Origin: Lachnospiraceae bacterium
Lineage (GTDB): Bacteria > Bacillota > Clostridia > Lachnospirales > Lachnospiraceae
Direction of reading: 5' to 3'
DNA: 64,000 nt
NCBI GenBank assembly: GCA_910576385.1
Contig: CAJTIR010000006.1
Coordinates: 92,311-156,310 of the forward strand
Part shown: positions 53,290 through 62,425 of the stretch, piece by piece
Layout: each line of letters begins with the position of its first letter
How positions within the stretch are numbered: the first letter of the stretch is position 1
The notes under the pieces: generated by a model
Told to the model about the DNA's origin: nothing
Seen by the model: the letters and a program-made list of their open reading frames with translations, nothing else
Databases searched by the model: none
Program-made: the position numbers and the translations under genes

Positions 53290-54192
53290 ATGAATATAAA
53301 TAACGATGTGGAAGCCGTCATCACTAGTTTTAATCAGAAATCTATGATTTATGAAGCGGTTCATTCTCTGTGCAACCAAACAATGCAACCGAAACGAATT
53401 ATTATTGTGGATGACGGAACGACGGATGAAATGTCTATCCGTGTTTTGAATGAAATAGAAGCCGATCAGAAGATAGAGATTCCATTATTGATCGTCCGCC
53501 AATCAAATGGTGGTGTGTCGGCGGCAAGAAATACAGGCATCCGTACTGCAGAAGCTGCGTTGATCGTAGTACTTGACGGGGATGACAATCTGGAACCATC
53601 CTTTGTCGAGGAAGTCAGTAAGATTTTATATGACAATCCAACCATGATTGCGGCCTCTTCCTGGCTGCATACATTTGGCGTTCTTGAGTCAATCGTACGT
53701 CCAAGCGGCGGTGATGTTACCGCATTTCTTTCTCATAATTGTTGTCCAGCAACACATATTCTGCGGCATCAGGCATGGAAACAATGCGGAGGGTATGATG
53801 AAACCATGCGACATGGCTTTGAAGATTGGGACTTCTTTTTAAATATGTTGGAGGCTGTCCCCAATACAAATATTGGAATGGTAGAGAAACCATTGATCAA
53901 TTATCGGACAACACCAGTTTCCTCCAATATAAAAAGCATGGAAAAGCGATTGGAAATTATGCGTTATCTGATTGAAAAGCATATTACTATCTATAAAGAA
54001 CATCTTGCGGACGCTCTTTTAGGCGTTGAGGCGATATCCATAGCCAGACTTTATGGCTGGGAAAGCGAAATGATACATGCAAAATTGATGGACAAAAGTC
54101 TCAATAACTTGTCAAATGAATTTATCGAAGGTCCATCTTATGGCGATGGCGGAATGGCAGCGGCTGTCCGTATTGCATCCGCGCACAAATAA
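53290..54192 (+). CDS. Family 2 glycosyltransferase
   Basis: 300 residues, GT-A fold. VEAVITSFNQKSMI, IIIVDDGTTDE, GGVSAARNTGI and the metal-binding LDGDDNLEP are clear; GFEDWDFFLNML is the acceptor-side ED motif. No membrane helix. The ATG at 53290 has GAGAGGAG upstream. It transfers a sugar from a nucleotide donor; acceptor unknown. It is followed by a GNAT gene 41 bases on. Confidence 0.92.
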   Translation: MNINNDVEAVITSFNQKSMIYEAVHSLCNQTMQPKRIIIVDDGTTDEMSIRVLNEIEADQKIEIPLLIVRQSNGGVSAARNTGIRTAEAALIVVLDGDDNLEPSFVEEVSKILYDNPTMIAASSWLHTFGVLESIVRPSGGDVTAFLSHNCCPATHILRHQAWKQCGGYDETMRHGFEDWDFFLNMLEAVPNTNIGMVEKPLINYRTTPVSSNIKSMEKRLEIMRYLIEKHITIYKEHLADALLGVEAISIARLYGWESEMIHAKLMDKSLNNLSNEFIEGPSYGDGGMAAAVRIASAHK

Positions 54193-54233
54193 ATTAAAAT
54201 ATCAGAGAAAGAAACTATTTCGAGGAGAATACA

Positions 54234-54740
54234 ATGCTGAGATTAAGACCATATAAGGCTTGTGACGCACAAATTATAACAAAATGGCTGAAAACGGAAT
54301 ATGCATTTCGCCAATGGAGTGCTGATCGGTACGATAAATACCCAATTACTGCGGATGATATGAATTTATACTATGACAAAGATAAAGATAATGATAAAAT
54401 TTGGGCGATGACAGCGTTTAATGACACTAAGATTATAGGGCATTTTACAATGCGGTTTCCCAGTGACGAACATCTTGAGGAAATACGATTGGGTTTTGTC
54501 ATTGTCGATGACAGTGAACGTGGCAAAGGATATGGAAAGGAAATGCTGTCCTTGGCCATTCAGTTTGCCTTTGACTTTGTAAAGGTGCGAAAAATATCGT
54601 TAGGAGTTTTTGAAAACAATAAAACCGCTATCAACTGTTATGAATCTTGTGGTTTTCATAGAGTTCAGTTAGAGGATGTGGAGAGTTATCATTGTATGGG
54701 TGAGGTATGGGATTGCATGGAAATGGAGTTGGTGAAATAA
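54234..54740 (+). CDS. GNAT-family N-acetyltransferase
   Basis: 168 residues. The acetyl-CoA loop ERGKGYGKEML (about 98-108) and GVFENNKTAINCYESCGF (about 123-140) are the GNAT A and B motifs. RimJ/RimL-like. Substrate unknown. GAGGAG precedes the ATG, and a terminator follows. Confidence 0.92.
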   Translation: MLRLRPYKACDAQIITKWLKTEYAFRQWSADRYDKYPITADDMNLYYDKDKDNDKIWAMTAFNDTKIIGHFTMRFPSDEHLEEIRLGFVIVDDSERGKGYGKEMLSLAIQFAFDFVKVRKISLGVFENNKTAINCYESCGFHRVQLEDVESYHCMGEVWDCMEMELVK

Positions 54741-54804
54741 AATTATCTATTTTTGATTGATATCAATAGGACATTTTTGGCAAAATGAATTATTTAGTGA
54801 GTGC

Positions 54805-54842
54805 AGCCGGATACGCAAAAATTGACGTATCCGGCTTATTTT
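54805..54842. terminator. Terminator between the GNAT gene and the convergent secreted-protein gene
   Basis: Perfect 11-bp stem AGCCGGATACG/CGTATCCGGCT (54805-54815, 54826-54836) followed by TTATTTTA on the plus strand. Confidence 0.8.
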
Positions 54843-54844
54843 AT

Positions 54845-55348
54845 CTATTGAATTGTACCATTCGAAGTGCATTGTAAGGTTAAGGTCTTAGAGAGCGTTT
54901 GTAAAGGAGATGATAATGTAAACGAACCAATGGCGGTATTTCCAGTATTTGTGGCAGAGTTGCTGTTAAAAGAATAATAAGGATTAAGGACTGATGTAGA
55001 GCAGCAAGCTTCTGTACAAGAGGAAGTAGAACCATTATATTGAAACGTACTTGTTAATGTGTATGTGGCAATCACTGCCCCAGAAGTATTTTTTATTTTG
55101 TAGGTTTTGGATGCCGTTTTTTGTTTCGTTGAAGTATTTGGCTTTTTTGAATGGGGTAAAAAATCATTAGCTGAAAAACGAATAGTTTTGTTAGGCATTG
55201 TGACAAATATTTCAACTTCTGCAGGCGAATCCTCATTAATATATTCAAGATCAGCCGTGTTAAAAGTATCAGGAGATTTTGCTTCTGTAGTGACAGCAGC
55301 GCAAAAGAGCAAACCGAGTGAGAAAAATATTATTCGTATTCGTTTCAT
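54845..55348 (-). CDS. Small secreted protein of unknown function
   Basis: 167 residues with a signal peptide (1-23: MKRIRIIFFSLGLLFCAAVT then TEA). The mature part is Ser/Thr/Asn-rich and beta-like, with one CxxxCC group (CTEACC) and a late Cys that might form disulfides. Its end (LSKTLTLQCTSNGTIQ) looks complete. AAGGAGG precedes the ATG. No known family. Confidence 0.75.
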   Translation of the reverse strand: MKRIRIIFFSLGLLFCAAVTTEAKSPDTFNTADLEYINEDSPAEVEIFVTMPNKTIRFSANDFLPHSKKPNTSTKQKTASKTYKIKNTSGAVIATYTLTSTFQYNGSTSSCTEACCSTSVLNPYYSFNSNSATNTGNTAIGSFTLSSPLQTLSKTLTLQCTSNGTIQ

Positions 55349-55391
55349 AAGAACCTCCTTGGTATCAATATGGTGAATGATTTATTTCTGG

Positions 55392-55437
55392 GATTAGAGT
55401 GTCAAATGGGTGCGTTGTACGTTTTTGGCACTCTAAT
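55392..55437. repeat. Small palindromic repeat, copy B
   Basis: ATTAGAGTG (55393-55401) and CACTCTAAT (55429-55437) form a perfect 9-bp pair, followed by T6 on the plus strand. It overlaps the stop codon of the HAAS-domain gene and resembles copy A at 44963-45014. Confidence 0.6.
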
Positions 55438-55840
55438 TTTTTGTATCTATCTCAATTTCTGGATAAATGATAGTCTTTTCTTCAATTTCAACAATAGTAT
55501 GTTCCGAAACCCAGTAAGCATGATAAATCATGCCACATGATAGAAACAGAGCAATAAAAATGATAAATATAATAATTGTATTGCGTTTTTTTGTTTTTAT
55601 GGATGTTTTGATAACATCTTCAGGAGAAAGTAATGTTGCAAAAGACAGCGCCATTTCTTCTGCTGTTCCAAAATGACTGATGATATTCTCATAGGTAATA
55701 CCAGGATGTTCTATCGCATACGAGTATATGTCCTGATAAATAGAAGAGAGAATTTCCTGTCTGTGAGGATAATCTTTGGGAATAATACGGCGGACATGTC
55801 TATAATAGCGTTTGAGTTGTGATATCAATGTTTTATTCAT
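55433..55840 (-). CDS. HAAS/DUF1700-like membrane protein paired with PadR
   Basis: 135 residues. The N-terminal helical domain (1-75; SQLKRYYRHVRRIIP, HFGTAEEMALSFA) has the HAAS/DUF1700 pattern. One membrane helix (about 95-112, IIIFIIFIALFLSCGMIY) is followed by a short acidic outside tail. Such proteins are commonly encoded next to PadR regulators and act with them. The ATG at 55840 with AAGGAG is used, rather than an upstream ATG within padR. It overlaps padR by 8 bases. Confidence 0.75.
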   Translation of the reverse strand: MNKTLISQLKRYYRHVRRIIPKDYPHRQEILSSIYQDIYSYAIEHPGITYENIISHFGTAEEMALSFATLLSPEDVIKTSIKTKKRNTIIIFIIFIALFLSCGMIYHAYWVSEHTIVEIEEKTIIYPEIEIDTKN

Positions 55841-56189
55841 AAATATCTCCTTCTTTGGAATCAATTAGAAATTCAATCAATTTTGAATATTCCCGATAAG
55901 ACTTTAATAACTCTTTGTAATAGGAAAGACCGGATTCTTCCAGATGATAGTAAATTCGGGTCTGTCTTTTGCCTGCCTTTTCTTCATGAAAGGAAATCAT
56001 TTTATCATCTGACAGACGATATAGGATTGGATACATAGATCCTTCCAATATCGTGTAATTCTGACTGCTTCTTTTTTTTAATTCCTGTGAAAGTTGATAG
56101 CCATACATATCCTGTTCAGATAAAAGCTTTAAAAGCAACAGTTCAATGGTTGCTTTTTTGTAATTTGATATCAAATTAGATGTTTTCAT
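55833..56189 (-). CDS. PadR-family transcriptional regulator
   Basis: 118 residues. Winged helix with ELLLLKLLSEQDMYGYQLSQEL, LEGSMYPILYRLSDDKMI (recognition) and RIYYHLEESG (wing). PadR-s2 type size. It is divergent from the large FtsX-type permease, with an inverted repeat (56207-56245) between them, so it probably represses that permease and itself. Confidence 0.9.
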   Translation of the reverse strand: MKTSNLISNYKKATIELLLLKLLSEQDMYGYQLSQELKKRSSQNYTILEGSMYPILYRLSDDKMISFHEEKAGKRQTRIYYHLEESGLSYYKELLKSYREYSKLIEFLIDSKEGDIYE

Positions 56190-56206
56190 ATTAACTACCT
56201 CATTAT

Positions 56207-56245
56207 TATGTATTATAACAAATTATATTTTAAATTCAATACATA
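56207..56245. promoter_or_regulatory. Putative PadR operator
   Basis: TATGTATT (56207-56214) and AATACATA (56238-56245) are perfect inverted arms. ATGT/ACAT half-sites are known for PadR-like proteins, although the 23-base gap here is wider than usual. Confidence 0.45.
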
Positions 56246-56261
56246 GAATAAAAATATATTG

Positions 56262-56290
56262 TTGACAAAGGTATATAGGTGTGAAATAAT
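56262..56290 (+). promoter_or_regulatory. Strong sigma-A promoter of the permease gene
   Basis: TTGACA (56262-56267), 17-base spacer, AATAAT (56285-56290), 126 bases before the ATG at 56416. Confidence 0.75.
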
Positions 56291-56415
56291 AAAACCAAGT
56301 TTTAGATCATAAAAAATTAGGTAATTCTAATCTGCATCAGAGAAAGATGACAGAGGGAGAGGACATTTTGTCACTGTATGTGCCGCTGGTAAAAGGCGGC
56401 AGAATGGAGGTTGAT

Positions 56416-59400
56416 ATGAGAAAATCTATTGCGTTAAAATCACTTTTACGTTCCCCAATTAAGACATTATTGACAGTTCTTTTGATCGTGGCAGCCTCGT
56501 TTGCGTTGTTTTCACGTATCACAGACTGTGCTGTTACGATGCGGGAAATGGCGGCGGCTAAGGATGTCTATCATGGAGTCGCTGCTCTTGATAATACTGT
56601 GCCAGACAGGATTGTGATAGAGTATACTCAGACAAAAAAAACGGCTGCTGTCAATAAAGTAGATGACAAGCCTTGGCCGACCAAAGCACAGTTAAAAGAA
56701 TTTTCAGCGCTGCCTGGCGTCACGTTGGCCGACATGAGATATATGACTGCAGGGCGTATTGAAGATTATAAGCGTCTGACTGATGAAGATGGTTCAGGCA
56801 GTGCGGCCGATTTTGTATTGGAAGGAACATATGCCGGATATGAGGATATTCCAGATGAAGAAAGTGAAATCAAATTAAATTTCGAGGATATTACGGTGCT
56901 CGCCGGAAGTATGGAGCTTGACCAGAATGAGCCAGTTACAATAAAAGCCACAGTAATGGAAGATATGGGGGAAGAGAAAGCCCCATATCCGCGGGAATTT
57001 TTTGAGGGGATGGAGAAAGGAAGAAGATGCCTTCTTGTTGGAAATTATAACACGATAACCGGAGAAAATCTGGCCTTGGATCATGGGGAGCAGGCATTAA
57101 GGATGATAGACGGACTGGGGAAAGATTATCTGGAAACGGAGGCATTTGCTTATTATCAGGGGAAGATTGCGGCAATCAACCAGAGTATTTTTACTTATGA
57201 TATTGTATATACCTCGGACATGCGTGCCATTCCACGTTTTAATGAGCGGTATATGGTCATGTCGAAAGGCAGGCCGCTGATGGCAGAAGATACGGATGCC
57301 TGTGTTGTAAGTGAGCTTTTCTTGGAAGAACAAGGACTGGCCATAGGTGACAGGATAAACATTCAGTTTGGCAACAAGCTGTTCCATCAAAATGCCGTAT
57401 ATGGTGCAACAGCGGATAATGAAGAGGAACTTTCTGATTTCACTGATGATGCAGAACTTGAAATTGTTGGCGCATACCGATTTACCGATGATATTAATAT
57501 GCGTGTGTCAGAATTTAAATGGGCTTATTCATCAAGTACAGTATTTGTACCGAAGTCGTTTCTGCCAGTAGAAATTCCTGCTGATTATGAGCTGTCACCA
57601 GGAGAGTTCAGTGTTTTTGCAGAGGACGCCCTTGATATTGAAACGTTTAGAGAGAATGTCGAGCTGTTTGCAGCCCGGATGGATTTGGCGCTGCGATTTT
57701 CAGACGGAGGCTGGCTTGGTGTGAAAGATAGCTTTGAGATAGGTTTCCTCACTTCGTTTTTGACAACAGTGTTGTATGGTGTTGGGGCAGTGTTGGCACT
57801 GTTTTTGGCAGTTTATCTTTACATTAAAAGAAATCAGAATGCTTATGCCATCATGCGGACATTGGGAGTTTCTGTCTCAAAGGCGTGTAATGCGGTTGTG
57901 TTGCCGCTTGCTGTGTTATCTGTGTTTGCTGTGAGCATTGGCGGTATGGCTGGGGTTTTCTACACAATGGAGACAGTGGCGGAAACGCTTACAGCTATGA
58001 TGAGCAGTGCGCCTGCTGGCTATGTGATGGACGCATCGGTTTCTGTATGGATGATTATTCTGTGTTTATGTTTGGAGATCGGATTTATATTGGCAGTTAC
58101 CATTTTTTTCTTAAGGAAAATGGGAAAAATATCGCCATTGGAACTGCTGCAGGAAGGCACAGGAAAAAGCAGCTTTGATAAAAAACATAAATGGAAGTCA
58201 AAAAGACGGGAGGCAGCAAGTTCTTTTGTAGACAGTGAAACGCCTGTGCTGGCAGGGTTTGATGCGGCAAAGATTACTGATGCAGGAAAGATGACTGTGA
58301 ACAGAACATACAGCGCATTTTGCCAGGTAACTACCTACATATTACGCCATATGCGGCGTGGCATTGGAAAAACAATGGTGTCTTTTGTCATTATGGTTTT
58401 GCTGACAGCCGGGATTGGGATGTTCGGACTGACAAGGCTTGCCTATGAGGATGCTTTAAGAGAGATAGATGTGAAGGGCAGGGCGTTGGAATTTTCTTCA
58501 TCTTCGATATTGGAGATGTCCAGATTTGATCTCATGGATGCGTTTTACAGTTATGGAGGTTTTACTGTGCGCACAAACAGTAAGGAACTTCATACACAGA
58601 TGACGTTTACGAATGATATTAATCGTTATTTGGACAATAAAGGAAATATTACATATGCCAAAGGGTTTGATAGTTCTGATTTTGGGGGTAATGATGCAGT
58701 ATGTCTCATTGGAAGCGGGCTTGCAGAAACGCTTGGCATCCGCCCTGGAGATGAGATTGCTCTGATATCGGACAGCTTTTATTCTACCATTGAGGAAATG
58801 TACAAAAACAATGACGTGATTTTAAATGCTGTAGCAGATGGGGAGCAGAGTTTTGAGTCGGCAGTGGAGAAGCGGACTGTGATCTATCAGGTGATAGGAA
58901 TCATAGAGTCAGATTATGCAGAGATAGGCAGCAATATTTTTGCTGGGATAAACGATACGATGGAAGCTGTCTATGGTCAGCCGTTTCCGTGCAGTTTCTG
59001 TGAATTTATACTTTCTGACAATGAGAGGCTGAGCGAGTTGGAAAGCGTGCTGTCAGGACAGAAGACAGGTGGTAAGAAGTATGCGCCGATGGCGTCTTAT
59101 TATGTTGATACAGAGGGACTTAAAAATGTAGAGCGCATTTATCATCTGCTGGAATCACTTTTCCCCATCGCTGTAGCTGCCGCTGTAGTGGTCGGGTTGC
59201 TCGTTTCTGGTCTTGTCATCCTGCAGTCAGCCAAGGAAGCAGCATTCTTACGCATCCTCGGTGTTACAAAGAGACGTGTCCGCTGTATGTTGACGTTAGA
59301 GCAGGTGCTTTTATGTATAACAGGAATTATTTTTGTGGTATGCGGGCTGGCATTTTTCAGTCCGGGGCTTTTTGCAAGAAGCACAGGGACGCTTGTTTTT

Positions 59401-59502
59401 TGTTATGTATTGTACTTCTTAGGATGCTTCTGCGGAGCAGTCACAGCGGCCGTACATGTAACAAGAGGCAGGCTGTTGGAACTTCTGCAAATCAAAGAAT
59501 AG
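56416..59502 (+). CDS. Large FtsX/MacB-type ABC transporter permease
   Basis: 1028 residues. N-terminal membrane helix (about 12-35), a large outside domain, three helices near 450-590 (first FtsX core, GVGAVLALFLAVYLYIKRN), a charged inside loop, a helix at about 660 (MVSFVIMVLLTAGIGMFGL), a second outside domain, and three C-terminal helices (second FtsX core, LRILGVTKRRVR). A duplicated FtsX layout of the peptide or lipoprotein exporter type. The usual ATP-binding partner is not adjacent on either side. The ATG at 56416 has TGGAGG upstream; an open extension back to 56347 has no ribosome site. Confidence 0.88.
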   Translation: MRKSIALKSLLRSPIKTLLTVLLIVAASFALFSRITDCAVTMREMAAAKDVYHGVAALDNTVPDRIVIEYTQTKKTAAVNKVDDKPWPTKAQLKEFSALPGVTLADMRYMTAGRIEDYKRLTDEDGSGSAADFVLEGTYAGYEDIPDEESEIKLNFEDITVLAGSMELDQNEPVTIKATVMEDMGEEKAPYPREFFEGMEKGRRCLLVGNYNTITGENLALDHGEQALRMIDGLGKDYLETEAFAYYQGKIAAINQSIFTYDIVYTSDMRAIPRFNERYMVMSKGRPLMAEDTDACVVSELFLEEQGLAIGDRINIQFGNKLFHQNAVYGATADNEEELSDFTDDAELEIVGAYRFTDDINMRVSEFKWAYSSSTVFVPKSFLPVEIPADYELSPGEFSVFAEDALDIETFRENVELFAARMDLALRFSDGGWLGVKDSFEIGFLTSFLTTVLYGVGAVLALFLAVYLYIKRNQNAYAIMRTLGVSVSKACNAVVLPLAVLSVFAVSIGGMAGVFYTMETVAETLTAMMSSAPAGYVMDASVSVWMIILCLCLEIGFILAVTIFFLRKMGKISPLELLQEGTGKSSFDKKHKWKSKRREAASSFVDSETPVLAGFDAAKITDAGKMTVNRTYSAFCQVTTYILRHMRRGIGKTMVSFVIMVLLTAGIGMFGLTRLAYEDALREIDVKGRALEFSSSSILEMSRFDLMDAFYSYGGFTVRTNSKELHTQMTFTNDINRYLDNKGNITYAKGFDSSDFGGNDAVCLIGSGLAETLGIRPGDEIALISDSFYSTIEEMYKNNDVILNAVADGEQSFESAVEKRTVIYQVIGIIESDYAEIGSNIFAGINDTMEAVYGQPFPCSFCEFILSDNERLSELESVLSGQKTGGKKYAPMASYYVDTEGLKNVERIYHLLESLFPIAVAAAVVVGLLVSGLVILQSAKEAAFLRILGVTKRRVRCMLTLEQVLLCITGIIFVVCGLAFFSPGLFARSTGTLVFCYVLYFLGCFCGAVTAAVHVTRGRLLELLQIKE

Positions 59503-59617
59503 TTGTTACAATTTTATCAGATATTTTTCAAGAGAATGTAATTTTAAAATCTCAGTGTGCGAAATTTTATTCTTTATCTATCATATGATGTAAAAAGATA
59601 AATTGGAAATAGATAAT

Positions 59618-61315
59618 ATGGCAAGTGAGAAATTTGAAAACCTTTTGAATCTGGCGCTGGACGCCACAGAGCGTGAGCGGGAAAAATCTTTGAATTTGGG
59701 AGTGGGGTATGAACCTGAGGAGGAACGATGGGAATTGATTGTAAAATATTCTGGTGATATTATGCGGCTTTCACGGGAAAATCCAGAGATACGTGTGGAG
59801 GAGCTTAGCAATGAATATGCGATCTTAAACGTACCAGAATCTGCTATGGATCAGGTGGCAAATGCCGTTGAGGTAGAATATGTCGAAAAGCCCAAACGCA
59901 TGTATTTTGCAGTGCGGGAAGGAAAGCAGGCAGCCTGTATCACACCGCTTCAGGGGGCACAGTATAATTTAACAGGGAGAGGGGTGATTGTGGCGATTTT
60001 GGACTCAGGAATTGATTACAGTCATCCCGATTTTCGCAATGCAGATGGAAGCACAAGAATTCTTGCCTTATATGATGAGAGTTTAGATCGGGAATTTACT
60101 GCAGAAAAGATTAATCAGGCCCTGAAAGCGGCCAATGAACAAGAGCGTTTTCGCATCGTGCCCAGCAGAGATACTTCCGGTCATGGCACACATGTAGCCG
60201 GAATTGCTGCTGGTAATGGCAGAGCTTCTGGTGGTGTGGACAAGGGGGTGGCATATGAAAGTTCTCTTTTAGTGGTAAAATTGGGAACTGCAGAACCAAA
60301 TGGATTTCCCAAGACGACACAGCTTATGAGGGGACTGGATTATGTGGTCAATAAATCTTTGGAACTGCAGATGCCGATGGCAGTAAATATTAGTTTTGGA
60401 AATAATTATGGCTCCCACAGCGGAACCGCATTATTAGAAACCTATATCAATGATATGTCAAATTATTGGAAAACAGTGATCGCGGTAGGTACTGGAAATG
60501 AGGGGGCGGCAAGAGGACATACTTCTGGAATTTTACAGGAAGGTGAAGAACAGGAAATAGAGCTTGGAGTGGGAAATTATGAGACTGCTATAAGCTTACA
60601 AATTTGGAAATCTTATGTGGATCAATATGATATTCTGCTGGTGCACCCTTCCGGGAAGAGTATCGGTCCTATTCGTCAGATTCAGGGGCCTCAGAGATTT
60701 GTATTGGAACAGACAGAAATTCTGCTTTATTATGGCGAACCTAGTCCTTATAATCTTTATCAGGAGATGTATATTGATTTTCTTCCGGTACAGTCCTACA
60801 TTGATGCTGGAGTTTGGAGAATTGTTCTGGTGCCGGAGCGGATTATTAGAGGAAATTATGATCTATGGCTTCCAGGTCAGAGTGTACTAAATCAAGGTAC
60901 AGGTTTTCTTTATCCGGTGGAGGAAACAACATTGACCATTCCCTCCACGGCAGAGAAGGTGATCTCAGTGGCGGCTTATGATTCCCGCTATAACCAACTT
61001 GCAGAATTTTCAGGCAGGGGTTATACCAGACAGACCAATCAAGTGAAACCAGATTTGGCGGCGCCGGGAGTAGCAATTCGTTCCACGGCGCCAGGAGGAA
61101 GTTATGCCGTGCGCAGCGGAACTTCTATGGCCACTCCTTTTGTTACCGGAAGCGCGGCGCTTTTGATGCAGTGGGGGATTGTGGAAGGTAATGATCCCTA
61201 TTTGTATGGGGAGAAAGTGAAAGCATATTTGCTCAGAGGTGCAAGGCATCTGCCGATTTTGCAGCAGTACCCTAATCCACAGATTGGGGCTGATGGTATA
61301 ATAGTGTCAAGTTAG
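59618..61315 (+). CDS. Intracellular-type subtilase (S8 family, Csp-like), C-terminus replaced
   Basis: 565 residues, no signal peptide. Catalytic triad: Asp in VAILDSGIDYSHPDF (about 130), His in SGHGTHVAGIAAG (about 192) and Ser in RSGTSMATPFVTG (about 505). A large insert between His and Ser parts holds a beta-rich jellyroll-like domain, as in clostridial Csp-type and related subtilases. An N-terminal prodomain-like region occupies residues 1-100. The normal end is lost: after YPNPQIG the last 8 residues come from the inverted repeat of a short element (61291-61455). The ATG at 59618 has only GGAAATAG upstream; a TTG at 59603 is the alternative. Probably still active, as the Ser part is intact. 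Confidence 0.88.
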   Translation: MASEKFENLLNLALDATEREREKSLNLGVGYEPEEERWELIVKYSGDIMRLSRENPEIRVEELSNEYAILNVPESAMDQVANAVEVEYVEKPKRMYFAVREGKQAACITPLQGAQYNLTGRGVIVAILDSGIDYSHPDFRNADGSTRILALYDESLDREFTAEKINQALKAANEQERFRIVPSRDTSGHGTHVAGIAAGNGRASGGVDKGVAYESSLLVVKLGTAEPNGFPKTTQLMRGLDYVVNKSLELQMPMAVNISFGNNYGSHSGTALLETYINDMSNYWKTVIAVGTGNEGAARGHTSGILQEGEEQEIELGVGNYETAISLQIWKSYVDQYDILLVHPSGKSIGPIRQIQGPQRFVLEQTEILLYYGEPSPYNLYQEMYIDFLPVQSYIDAGVWRIVLVPERIIRGNYDLWLPGQSVLNQGTGFLYPVEETTLTIPSTAEKVISVAAYDSRYNQLAEFSGRGYTRQTNQVKPDLAAPGVAIRSTAPGGSYAVRSGTSMATPFVTGSAALLMQWGIVEGNDPYLYGEKVKAYLLRGARHLPILQQYPNPQIGADGIIVSS

Positions 61316-61455
61316 TAAGAAGCCAGTAAAATCAAAGGTTTCCGCTGATTTAGTCCTAAGAAAAAACTGCTGTGAGAACAGCGAAAATGATTAGGATGGG
61401 CTCATTTTTAATCTTGAAACAAGAAAATAAGCAACTTGACACTAAATTACCATCA
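61291..61455. mobile_element. MITE-like 165-bp element with 23-bp inverted ends
   Basis: The ends at 61291-61313 and 61433-61455 are inverted copies matching at 20 of 23 positions, including a perfect 12-bp TAGTGTCAAGTT. The inside (about 119 bases) has no gene. Its left end supplies the stop codon of the subtilase gene. No target duplication was seen. Confidence 0.6.
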
Positions 61456-61518
61456 AGCATTTTGACGGTGTAAGAAGTGTACCTTGAAAGAGGTGATAAT
61501 TGAATATTTAACATTTAG

Positions 61519-61590
61519 GTAGGACTAAATTAGCTCTTTATGTGGGACAAGTATCACGCTTGGCATAGCTAACTTGGTCCTACTTTTTTA
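61519..61590 (+). terminator. Long-stem terminator or attenuator before the plasmid-like operon
   Basis: A 17-bp nearly perfect stem (61519-61535 with 61567-61583; one G-U, one mismatch) around a 31-base loop, followed by T6. It ends 32 bases before the ATG at 61622, so it may act as an attenuator rather than a simple terminator. Confidence 0.65.
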
Positions 61591-61621
61591 TTGCAAAAAA
61601 GGAAGGGCAGGGAGAGTGGCA

Positions 61622-62008
61622 ATGACAAAGAAAGAGCTGATTGAGTTCTTAGATGGGCTGGTGGAATTAGCCAGTGAAGAAAATAAAGAAAAAGCAGTAT
61701 TAGTAAAAGAAAAGTTCATAAACGGCTTTGAAAAGAATTACGAGTATGAGCAAGAGGTTCAAAAAGAAAGTCCCTTTCTGCCGTCGTACTATATAGCAGC
61801 GATGCCGGATTCTGCGCAGGAAGAAATCAGACAGAAAGTAATAGCAGCACTGACAGAACATGGCGAATGTACCCCCGAAAACATTGACCGTGCTATGAAT
61901 TCTCAAATCTGTGACCTAAAAAAGTGGATTGATGTTCACGAGTATGTCAAGAGGATGGAAACAGAGCAGAGGAAGAAAACGGAACAGAAAAGGAGGGGCG
62001 GCAGATGA
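61622..62008 (+). CDS. Hypothetical protein, first gene of a plasmid-like operon
   Basis: 128 residues, helical and charged (ELIEFLDGLVELASEENKEK, SPFLPSYYIAAMPDSAQEEI), ending in a basic tail. No known domain. The ATG at 61622 has GGGAGAG upstream. It overlaps the next small gene by ATGA. Function unknown. Confidence 0.7.
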   Translation: MTKKELIEFLDGLVELASEENKEKAVLVKEKFINGFEKNYEYEQEVQKESPFLPSYYIAAMPDSAQEEIRQKVIAALTEHGECTPENIDRAMNSQICDLKKWIDVHEYVKRMETEQRKKTEQKRRGGR

Positions 62009-62154
62009 TAAGGAGCAGAATAGGAATCTTGGCAACAGCGGTATGGGTAATGTTCCTGTCACTTGCAAAAGCAGCAGGGATGGCAGACAGAAGATTAGAG
62101 GAAATACAGAGGCTTGCCGCCATAAGAGAGGCGGGTGGCTCAGATGGGAATTAA
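62005..62154 (+). CDS. 49-residue membrane microprotein
   Basis: The ATG at 62005 overlaps the upstream stop (ATGA), with AGGAGGGGCGG just before it. The product has one hydrophobic helix (ILATAVWVMFLSLAKAAG, about 8-25) and a charged tail (DRRLEEIQRLAAIREAGG). It ends at TAA 62152-62154, overlapping the next gene. A real gene is likely from coupling and ribosome site; function unknown. Confidence 0.6.
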   Translation: MIRSRIGILATAVWVMFLSLAKAAGMADRRLEEIQRLAAIREAGGSDGN

Positions 62155-62425
62155 CGTAACGGTTAGGAAATATCCAAAACAAAAGGACGTCATCACAGCA
62201 GAGGCGGCATTGGAAAGGGAGATACGGAGTTGTATGCGTTGCAAATTCTTTCATAACAGCAGACAGTGCATTGCCAATGAATGTGTAGAAACAGCAGAAA
62301 ATCGCAAGTTGGCAGATGGCATTACGGAAAAGCAGTGCATCGGCTGTCCTTACAGCCAATCGGAAAACTATTGTTTTCCCTGCATGAAGAAACTGCTTAG
62401 GGGGACGGAGGAAAAAACAACATGA
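62144..62425 (+). CDS. Small Cys-rich, probably zinc-binding protein
   Basis: 93 residues from the ATG at 62144 (a GTG at 62135 is possible). It contains CMRCKFF, CIANEC, CIGCPYS and CFPCMKK, four Cys pairs spaced as in zinc ribbons. Its ends overlap both neighbours (11 bases before, ATGA after), so it is translated with the ParM-like gene. Found in a plasmid-like context; function unknown. Confidence 0.7.
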   Translation: MGINVTVRKYPKQKDVITAEAALEREIRSCMRCKFFHNSRQCIANECVETAENRKLADGITEKQCIGCPYSQSENYCFPCMKKLLRGTEEKTT

